Positions 56,478-64,000 of a stretch of 64,000 nucleotides of DNA are shown in pieces. Source of the DNA: Nyssa sinensis (Eukaryota; Streptophyta; Magnoliopsida; Cornales; Nyssaceae); assembly GCA_008638375.1 (NCBI GenBank), contig VIRR01000535.1, forward strand, positions 62,001-126,000, given 5' to 3'. The first letter of the stretch is position 1. Each line of letters opens with the position of its first letter. The notes below the pieces were generated by a model, which did no database searches, was not told where the DNA came from, and saw only the letters and a list, made by a program, of their open reading frames with translations. Made by a program: the position numbers and the translations under genes.

Positions 56478-58418
56478 TGTCACTGCCCGGGCCCTATAAC
56501 CCGAGGGTATGATATTTAAAATAAGTTAAATTAAAATTATTAAATTAATTAAAATATTTCACTAGATTTTAATAGTAAAAGATATATAAGTTTAAGTGTG
56601 GGAATCGATTAAGGATTTAAAAGCCAAGATTTAAAAAAAAAATTGAAAGGGTTCGCCCTAATTATTGGCTAGTTTTGCCTTTAATGCCAACCTGATAATC
56701 CATGTATAACAATTATTTCATTCAATACATACATCATTTCATCTCTTTCTCATCCTACTTAGCATACATTATAATACATACAGATCTATATATGAAATTC
56801 ATTTCTACGTCATGTTCCAAAACACATATCAATCTCATTTACATCCCAAGAAATATACGAATTCCATACTATATGATTAACAAAAAAAATGGAGAACACT
56901 CCATGAACATCATAGTATGTCTTCATATACATCAAGTAAGCCCAAAAGAAAGAGGCACATCAAACCTATCAACATGTACTCCTCAAGACGCGGGATCCGT
57001 CCCGGTACCTGCATCCGATAGATGTCAAAACCCCAATAAGATAACTAAAACAAACGAAACATGAACGTTGCATAAAAGTGTATGCTTATGCTCGGTGGGT
57101 GGCATGCTATGACAATTAATAATCAATTAAGCATATACAGAATCCATATTTGTCTTATTATATTTTATGAGATTTACTTAAGTTCCACTTGAATTCATTC
57201 AAACAACAACCAAATTCCTAAATCTCTAGGTTTTATTAAAAACCCCAAAAAAATACCAAAGTCCTAATTCATCACTCATCAAGTAATCACCTCGCCTCCG
57301 ATATAGGAAAACATGGTTTCACAGGCTACTAACCTGTAGGCAACCATAACCTGTACCACAGCACAGAACTCTCAACTCAACCGTCGAACCTTGGATGTAC
57401 ATATTCACAACTCAATCCACATCGCAACATTTTGAGTACTTACATCATCTCATAAGCACACAAAACGCGTTCTAAACCAACACTCTTAGTTATTTTCATT
57501 CTCACTCATTATTTAATGCTTTCAAGGATTTTTCTCAATATTTTTTCTATGTACAAAACAAATAATTAATTTTAATTTTTTTTTTATAACATCACTCCAC
57601 ACTCCTCACAAGTGAGTGGTAACAATATTATTTAATAAAAACACATGCTTAGGGTCCCAACAACCCTAATATAAACACAGATTTCAATTTGAAAATGCAT
57701 GGGCATGCTTCACATACATATTAATTAACAAAATTGAAATCTAACACACAACATGGCAATCTTAGCATGCTTTTATGAATGAATGTCCTCTAGCAACCTA
57801 TTCATTCCTATTTCATAAGTTTTAGAAGCCCTATCTCATTTTTGTAAAATTTTGGTAAAGTTTTATTTGATTTTTTTCCCTATTAAGTCGCCCAAAATCA
57901 AGAAAAAATGCAGTAGATCTCGACCCTCATGAAAATCCGAGTGACTTGCCAAGTTTTTTCCCTTTTTCTTCTTCCTTTCTCCCTCTTTTTTTTTTCTTCT
58001 TATTTTCTTTTCTTCTTCTCCACGCTGATGTCTTCTGGAACGTGAGTGTGTGTGTTTTGTATGAGCTGTGTGTTTTTAAAAGAAAATAGGGTGTGGTTGA
58101 CTTTCAACCACACGTTTGCCCCTTCTTTTTTTTTTTTTTTTTATCCTTACATAAACCACCGCCACACACATTCACTTCTTCTCTTTTTTTTTTTTTTTTT
58201 TCTTTTTTCCTTTTATTTTTTTTTTCTTGTTTGTTTTTTTTTTTTCAACCTAATTGCCTTGTACATTATTTTATTTCCTACTCATATACATGTACTCACT
58301 TAAATTTTTGTTGGCCAGATTTTATACCTCAATTAATTTAATTAGTTAATTAAATTTTAATTTATCCTAAAAAAATTATTTATTCTTTTTAATTAAAAAA
58401 AAATTACGGATCTTTACA
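56478..58418 (-). repeat. Gypsy 5' LTR
   Basis: 1941 bp, partner of 49193-51166; same ends (TGTCAC on plus, CTTTACA). Confidence 0.93.
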
Positions 58419-58423
58419 GCATG

Positions 58424-58606
58424 AGGGCGTGTGCGATGGTTTTTAGTGGCGGGGAAAGCGGCATTCTACAGGTCTGGGAGAGTTGATCCGAACCAAGGTG
58501 GTTGGAAATTGTGGTGACGAGTGGAAAGCCTTGAACTGGTGATGGTGGTGGGCGGCGCCCGCGACTGTGGTGGTGAGCAGTGTTAAGTTGTGGATGGCAG
58601 ACACTA
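58424..58606 (-). other. Copia leader, part next to the 5' LTR
   Basis: GC-rich, G/T-rich leader (GTGGTGGTGAGCAG) between the gypsy insertion and the copia primer site. No gene. Confidence 0.6.
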
Positions 58607-58618
58607 GCTCTGATGCCA
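58607..58618 (-). promoter_or_regulatory. Copia primer-binding site
   Basis: The minus strand reads TGGCATCAGAGC, one base from the Met-tRNA consensus. Confidence 0.8.
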
Positions 58619-58626
58619 TATTAGAA

Positions 58627-58662
<36 letters not shown>

Positions 58663-58851
58663 GGCTAAAACCTTATATTCAATGTGAATAATACATGTAC
58701 AAGAAGGCCTATATATAAGTATACAAGAGAGAATAATATTGGCATATCTCAGTGAATAATATCGGCATATTACAAGGATATGCTGAGAATATGCCAAGGT
58801 ATAGCTGCACAATATGAGTATGGATATCACGTTTGACAGTACACGGTAACA
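58619..58851 (-). repeat. Copia 5' LTR
   Basis: About 233 bp, in minus orientation TGTTACCGTGTACTG to TATTCTAAT. Partner of 40247-40481. Carries a GA microsatellite (58631-58659). Confidence 0.82.
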
Positions 58852-60424
58852 ACAGTAAAGGGATGTATATCTTTTACAATAACTTTCTTGTAAAATTCAC
58901 CTTAAAATCATGAGTAGTGTTTTATATTTCATGCATTTATTTTTAAAAACATTTTTTTAAAAAATATTTTTAAAAATATCTTTTCAAAAAACACTTTTAA
59001 AAGTTTATTTTCAAGAAACGTTTTGTGCGTATTCCTGAATTTTTTGAAATTGTCTTTTGAAAAAATTATTTTTACAGAAAACTATTTTTCAAAATTTTCA
59101 AATCATCTTTTAAAAATGATTTTGTCATTAAAAATATTTTTTCAAAAAATACTTTTTAAACAATCATAAACTGATAAATAAATTAAAATTAATCATAAAT
59201 TAAAAATGTAATTCCTGGATGTTTTTTTTTCATCATAATCCCCGATTTAAGTCTCTTCCTGGATGTTTCAAATGAAAATGTAAGCAAAAAAAGGCCAAAA
59301 TTCCTATTTACATACTGAACTCCCTATTAGATAAAGTATATAAAAATAAAATAATAAAATAGATAATTTTGTTATTTTAAAAAAAAAAAATTGACGGAGG
59401 AGGGTATATATATATATATATATTATCAAATAAAATTAAAAATATCAATATAATTTTAAAAAATTAAAAAAAATAATCTAATTATTAAAAATTTTAGGAA
59501 AAATTAATTTAATTTAATTTAAACTAACTTTTAAATACAACTGATACTTTGTTTTTTGAAAATGCACATGCACATTATGAATTTGTTAAATATTTATTGC
59601 TTCAGAAAGTCAAAGTTGTCAGGCTTGGATTATAAGTACACTTTGAAGGCAGATTTTCTAGGCCCGGCCGGGCCCAACATTTAAGTTTGGAATTGAAATA
59701 TGAATTCCAACGGTATTATTTTCTTTGATGTGGAAAAGTTCGTCAAAAAATTGATTTAAAACAAGTGGTTGAAATTTTTTTTAAAGCAGTGAAAATATAA
59801 ATAACTTAAATTAAAATTAATTTTTGAGTGAAAATAGTTGTTTTTATATATTACATTCAAAATCATAAAATGACCAAACAAATTATACTTGAGAACTCTC
59901 AAGCTTTTAGTATTTAAGCTAAATTTTTTAGGTCAGACATTTAGTTTGACGTAAGTAGATTTGTTTCTAAATATCCATAAAAGCCCAATTTCTATTTATT
60001 CTAATTTTTTTTTATTTTCAAGGTTTCTTAATTTTCTAATTATAATAGGTTTAATATAAAAAATTAATAAATTCTTATTTGGATTACTAATATCCTAAGA
60101 TTATAAATATGATGTAAACAATCTTTATTATTAGTTTTATCAATAATATTTTAATTTTAAAATTTGAGAATTTCTCTTTTTAGGTGAAGAGTCTGGCTTT
60201 TTTGTTTTTGATTTATAAGAAATTAGACATATTTAATTCTCCTTCATGTTTTTCGTGTTACGTAAAAATTGTTTTTCAAAATAAGGCCAAACTACCACTT
60301 TCAAATTCTTTGACTGGGAGGCAATGAAGGATGAGGCGTCCCTCAATTTTTTTATTAAAAACATTTCTTATGCTTTTTGAAAATTCTTTTTAAATATATC
60401 TCTTAATTTTTATTTTTGCATCGG
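58852..60424. other. AT-rich spacer, no gene
   Basis: Runs of TTTTCAAAAAA-type near-repeats at 58930-59160 and a short TA run at 59406-59423. Nothing coding recognised. Confidence 0.6.
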
Positions 60425-60974
60425 ATATACCACAAAGTGACAGACCAGTCTCCATGTGACATGTGTAACTATTGATCAAATATAGCTTTGCCATCCAGAG
60501 CAGATTCAGCCATTCAAATCAGGTTTGGGCACTAATCCTTCAGAACTCACAGTTCCTAACACAGGGCCTTCAAAGCCTCCATCAGGGTTCAGAGCTCATC
60601 ACCGCCCTGAATATCCTACCGAGTTGAGAAAAAAGAAACAGTTTTCAACAAGGAAACTGCCACTCACGGATATCTCTCAAGCACAGTGTCCAACAAGGCA
60701 ACTGTCATTCTCCGATGATCAAATCCCTATATTCAAGGCTCCAAATCCTAATCAACTTAGGAAAGCCAAAGCCTATAAATTAAACCCTAAGGTACGCCTT
60801 TTATTTTCATGCTCATTCTTTGGTTTACATTACAGTCTTTTAATTCAGTTTATTGACTTAAGTATCGAAGCGGTTACCGCCGGAGCAAATCCGGTGGCCT
60901 TCTGATCCCCTTTTGAGTGTTTCTCAGGCAGCCGAGTTTGGAGCCTCCACTGAAGACAAAAAAGTACAACATCA
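60425..60974 (+). repeat. 5' LTR of Tat copy 2
   Basis: About 550 bp, GGATATACCACAAAGTG (first base changed from T) to CAACATCA. Aligns with 5635-6192. Confidence 0.85.
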
Positions 60975-60975
60975 G

Positions 60976-60995
60976 TTTGACGCCATCTGTGGGAA
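60976..60995 (+). promoter_or_regulatory. Primer-binding site of Tat copy 2
   Basis: TTTGACGCCATCTGTGGGAA directly after the LTR; resembles the TGGCGCC(A/G)TCTGTGGGA sites of plant Tat elements with one transition. Confidence 0.75.
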
Positions 60996-61064
60996 ACGAT
61001 AGTCTTTCTTTCCACCAAGTGCTCTACTTACAAACGAACGCATCCTCCTTCTCACCGGAGGACC

Positions 61065-62676
61065 ATGGCTCCTAATCTCCGACCAAGAAAGAATGCTCAA
61101 AATCCTCAAAATCCTCAAAGCCCTCAACCCCGGCCGCCTGCCGGACGAGGAAAGGAACGAACAACTAATCCCATGCAACAAGAGCTTGACTTAGTCAAGC
61201 GACAAAACTAGTTGATGCAAGAGCAACTTCTAGCCATGTCTAGAACTTTGGCGACGCTCACCCAGAATTAGGGAACCAATCCTTTGAATCCACTCGTCAA
61301 CACGGCTGATCAAAGGGCACAACCTCCTACAGCCACCTTGAACGGAGGACTTTATGAAGGGGCTCCCAGTAGTCAACCGGTGCACCCCCAAGGCGCCACC
61401 CAAGTTCGCGGAGACCCCCAGCCATCAGCAGCTGCAGGTAGGGGGGTATTAACCTTTATTCCAGACATCCACTATCGAAACACCACCAGGGCCCCAACCC
61501 CGGGGGCTTTAGGAGCAAATCCCACACAGCAAGAATCTCAACCGTAAGCAATTCCAACTCCTCCAGCTCGGGAGCCTCAAGATACTCTTCCGGCTATAGG
61601 ACCTGCCCATCCTACTCATATAAGAGCCGAATCTACAAAGCAAGACTCGCAAGTCCCCCTCAGGGACTCGCGAAGAGCCGAAGAGGTTGCTGATTATATG
61701 GACTGCACTATTAGGATGAGAGGTATTCAAATTCCTCCAGAGCAAGACTAGCTAGCTAGGATACTCGGAAGGCTTGCTACGTTGTTCACTCCTGCTATCA
61801 TGGCCGAGGAAAGGCCGAGGAAGTTCATTGTCCCAAAGTTTACCCCTTATGATGGGACTGGGGACCTAGGGGACCATCTTTCTCATTACCAGCATTTCAT
61901 GGCATTACACGGGCTTCTGACACCTCCATGTGCCAAACATTCATTACTAGCCTCAAAGGCACAGCACTAAAGTGGTTCCACCATCTCCCACCGAATTCAA
62001 TCACCAACTTCTATGAGCTCGGCAGGCGCTTTCTAGATAGGTTCATGACCAGTAGAAGGTTGAGGAAGGGCCCGAAATTATTGCTTAAAGTAAAACAATC
62101 CAAAGAGGAGCCCCTCCGAAAGTACATTGCACGATTTAACGCCGAGCTCACAGAGATTACAAACTGCAGTCCAAGCTTTTTAATAGCTACCATGACCTCT
62201 GGACTCGCACAAGGAGGCTTCAAGGATTCTCTAACAAAAAACCCTCCTACCGACATGACGGCCCTCATGGATCTGGCAAGGAAATACATAAATTTGGAAG
62301 AAGCAAAGAGCCCTTCTCAGAAGACTAAAGAACAAACTCAACAAGATGACCAGAAGAAGGACTCCAGTACAAACAGAAAGAGGGTCAGAAGCCCGGACAA
62401 AAGAACAGCCTCCAGAACCCCCAACAACACTGCTCCAAGGGGATTCACTACCTTCACTCCTCTGAATGCCTCCCTAACCCATATACTTCGGCAAGTCTAA
62501 TAACATGAAAACCTTAGATGGCCAGAGCCGTTAAGAGGAGTCCCAGCTACCGGGATATAAGCAAGTATTGTGATTTCCACAAAGACCATGGGCATGCAAC
62601 TGACACATGCAAGACCCTTAAGCATGAAATCGAGCAGCTCATAAGAAGAAGACGACTGCGGGAATTTGTCAGGTAG
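61065..62676 (+). pseudogene. Tat gag
   Basis: ATG at 61065 opens a Gln/Pro-rich start (QNPQNPQSPQPRPP). The frame has TAG 61209, TAG 61269, TAA 61545 and TAG 61749, then RKFIVPKFTPYDGTGDLGDH. A one-base change near 61928 moves it to the frame with SLKGTALKWFHHLPPNSI and RFLDRFMTSRRLRKGP, which ends at TAA 62498-62500. A further shift leads to the zinc-binding segment KYCDFHKDHGHATDTC (62563-62610) and KHEIEQLIRRRRLREFVR with TAG at 62674-62676. This is the Tat gag layout with a C-H-H-C type finger. Confidence 0.85.
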
Positions 62677-62916
62677 GACGGAAGGTAGAACCCCTGCAAT
62701 GACAGACCCCAGCAAAGAAGGCCAAACCCGAGGCTAGACCAAAGGTCGGAGCAAAGGGAAGGACAGAATGGGCCCCAACAGTAGAACAATCAAGTAATCT
62801 TCGTCCTCCATGTAGAAACTCCAGCAACAAAGACGTCTAACCGAGTAAGAAAATGGTATGCTCGGGAGGCCAGAATTACTCCCAACATTCTACAGATCTC
62901 TAATGTTGAGAAAAGA

Positions 62917-63426
62917 TTGAGGCCAGTACCTGAGATCCAGTTCACAGATCAAGATCTTATAGGAGTACACTGTCCTCATAGTGATGCCCTTGTTATTTCC
63001 CTCAAGATTGCCAACTTTGAAATTCGAAGAATCCTGGTAGATACTGGAAGTTCAGCGAATGTATTGTTCTACGAACCCCTCAAACAGATGAAGCTCAGTC
63101 CCAATGACATCAAACCTACCATTGCTGTCATGACAGGATTTGATGGGAACCTCAGTACCCCATTGGGGAGAATTGACCTCCCAACCACAGCAGGAAAGAG
63201 AGACGGACAAAAGACCATGATATCAGAATACATGGTTCTGAATGCCAAGTCACCATACAATGTCATAATTAGAAGGCCTTGGCTACAGCAGATGGGAGCG
63301 GTCACCTCGACTCTCCACCAATGCCTAAAATACGTTCACCATCAGGCTGTCTACTCTATCAGAGGATGTCAACCGACCTCTAAAGAGTGTCATGCTCTTG
63401 CACTCAAGGAAAAGGCCTTCAAATAG
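62917..63426 (+). pseudogene. Tat aspartic protease
   Basis: A 169-codon frame with no internal stop. The active site RRILVDTGSSANVLFYEPL is at about residues 37-55, and the flap or second-domain phrase MVLNAKSPYNVIIRRPWL follows. It ends ALALKEKAFK and TAG at 63424-63426, in frame with RT. DTG is intact. The ATG at 62917 is only the first Met after an earlier stop, not a true start. This segment is the best preserved part of the copy. Confidence 0.87.
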
Positions 63427-63432
63427 CAATTA
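63424..63432 (+). promoter_or_regulatory. Candidate leaky stop at protease/RT junction (TAG CAA TTA)
   Basis: Same nine bases and frame position as 60-68 in copy 1. Matches UAG-CAR-YYA. Function inferred. Confidence 0.5.
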
Positions 63433-64000
63433 TTGCACTCCCGTGAACGCGTGGATCCAGATCTCTCCCACCGTCACGAAGCAGAAGACTGCCCTTCCAG
63501 AATTAATGAGCCTCAAAGTTCAAGAGGAAGGGACAGCAGGGCCAAGCTCGTAAGAGATCCTGTGAAAGTATTGGTCAGCTCGGAAGAGCAAAGGCGCTAT
63601 TTACAAATCGGTCTAGACCTGACATCTGCCGAGCAAGATAAGATGATAAATTTTTTGAAAAATAACCTCTTTGTGTTTGCTTAGGAAACAAAGGATATGG
63701 AGGGCATAGATCCAAACCTCACCACTCATAAGTTAATGGTAGATCACAACCATCCACCAGTGAGACAAAAGAGAAGGCCACTCGCTCTAGAGTGGCATCA
63801 GATCATCAATGAGGAGGTCCAGAGGCTGCTTGAAACCAAGATGATACGAGAGGTATTTTATCCCGATTGGCTAGCCAACACCGTTCTGGTTAAGAAGAAA
63901 AACAGCAAGTGGAGAGTCTGTGTCGACTATACAGACCTCAACAAAGCTTGCCTCAAAGATAACTTCCCTCTGCCAAGGATAGATCAGCTAGTCGATGCTA
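63427..64000 (+). pseudogene. Tat linker and RT start, cut by window end
   Basis: The frame continues after the candidate leaky stop: EAEDCPSRINEPQ, then DLTSAEQDKMINFLKNNLFV. TAG at 63682-63684, where Trp is expected and copy 1 has Tyr, is followed by the RT entrance IDPNLTTHKLMV, LANTVLVKKKNSKWRVCVDY and LPRIDQLVDA. The catalytic Asp lies beyond the window. Confidence 0.87.

Larger units (their letters stand above)
49193..58418 (-). mobile_element. Complete Tekay-like Ty3/gypsy chromovirus, nested in copia leader
   Basis: Two LTRs (49193-51166 and 56478-58418), GCATG duplication, Met-type primer site, gag, protease, RT, RNase H, integrase, C-terminal chromodomain-like end and polypurine tract, all on the minus strand. 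9226 bp. The LTRs differ by several substitutions and small indels, so the insertion is not very recent. The coding region has several frameshifts as well as stops, so it is not autonomous now. Confidence 0.93.
40247..58851 (-). mobile_element. Ty1/copia retrotransposon split by two later insertions
   Basis: On the minus strand the order is 5' LTR (58851-58619), Met-type primer site, leader, gag, zinc knuckles, protease, integrase, RT, RNase H, polypurine tract and 3' LTR (40481-40247). A 4.05-kb solo LTR interrupts RNase H at 41050-45100 and a 9.2-kb gypsy element interrupts the leader at 49193-58418; without them the element is about 5.3 kb. Protein order (integrase before RT) defines copia. 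The reading frame is largely kept but has many C-to-T nonsense codons. The target-site duplication could not be found, so the outer edges are approximate. Confidence 0.88.
60425..64000 (+). mobile_element. Tat-lineage gypsy retrotransposon, 5' half (copy 2)
   Basis: 5' LTR, primer site, gag, protease and the start of RT; continues past the window. LTR and protein match copy 1 at 1-6192. Carries its own set of stops plus frame changes in gag, so it is also dead. The two copies show no shared private stop except the one at the protease/RT junction. Confidence 0.9.

Noticed and set aside
1..64000. CRISPR arrays, bacterial operons, organellar or rRNA inserts
   Set aside because: The tandem arrays lack spacers, the gene structure is eukaryotic with introns, and I see no rRNA or organelle-like stretch.

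Overview
The window is nuclear DNA of a flowering plant, most likely a eudicot. The evidence is one complete plant leucine-rich-repeat receptor kinase gene with a GT-AG intron, captured fragments of plant housekeeping genes, several LTR-retrotransposon lineages found only in plants (Tat, Tekay chromovirus, copia), MITE-like elements and long AT-rich spacers. I see no bacterial, organellar or rRNA sequence.

Layout. 1-6192: 3' part of a Tat-lineage Ty3/gypsy element (RT, two RNase H domains, integrase, a 30-bp tandem array, 3' LTR). 6.3-13.8 kb: a beheaded receptor-kinase copy, then nested LTR-type sequence including a probable solo LTR of about 6 kb. 13.8-21.5 kb: AT-rich spacer, MITE-like elements, a copia remnant and a gypsy-type gag remnant. 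21.5-37.4 kb: the receptor-kinase locus. This holds a truncated copy (21.5-22.5 kb) and the intact gene (31.4-34.5 kb), with duplicated upstream DNA. One upstream copy is split by a 6.6-kb Mutator-like element that carries exons of argininosuccinate synthase, a WD40 protein and a KDEL-receptor-like protein. The other copy has grown a 148-bp minisatellite. 38-39 kb: a probable GeBP-like fragment. 40.2-58.9 kb: a minus-strand copia element with two later insertions, a 4.05-kb solo LTR inside RNase H and a complete 9.2-kb Tekay-like gypsy in its leader. 60.4-64 kb: the 5' half of a second copy of the same Tat family, in the same orientation as the first.

Only the receptor kinase looks like a working host gene. 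It has a signal peptide, LRR ectodomain, one membrane span and all kinase catalytic motifs. The retroelement proteins are riddled with nonsense codons that are nearly all explained by C-to-T change (CAG to TAG, CGA to TGA, TGG to TAG or TGA), as expected after long methylation.

The best leads for follow-up are these. (1) A UAG-CAA-UUA stop context, the classical leaky-stop motif, lies at the protease/RT junction in both Tat copies and is the only comparable stop they share. (2) The Mutator-like element carries three gene fragments with flanking target-site duplications. (3) A duplicate-specific 148-bp minisatellite lies upstream of the intact kinase gene. (4) A cluster of bZIP-type GACGTGGC sites lies in the copia leader. 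Percent identities and ages were not computed.
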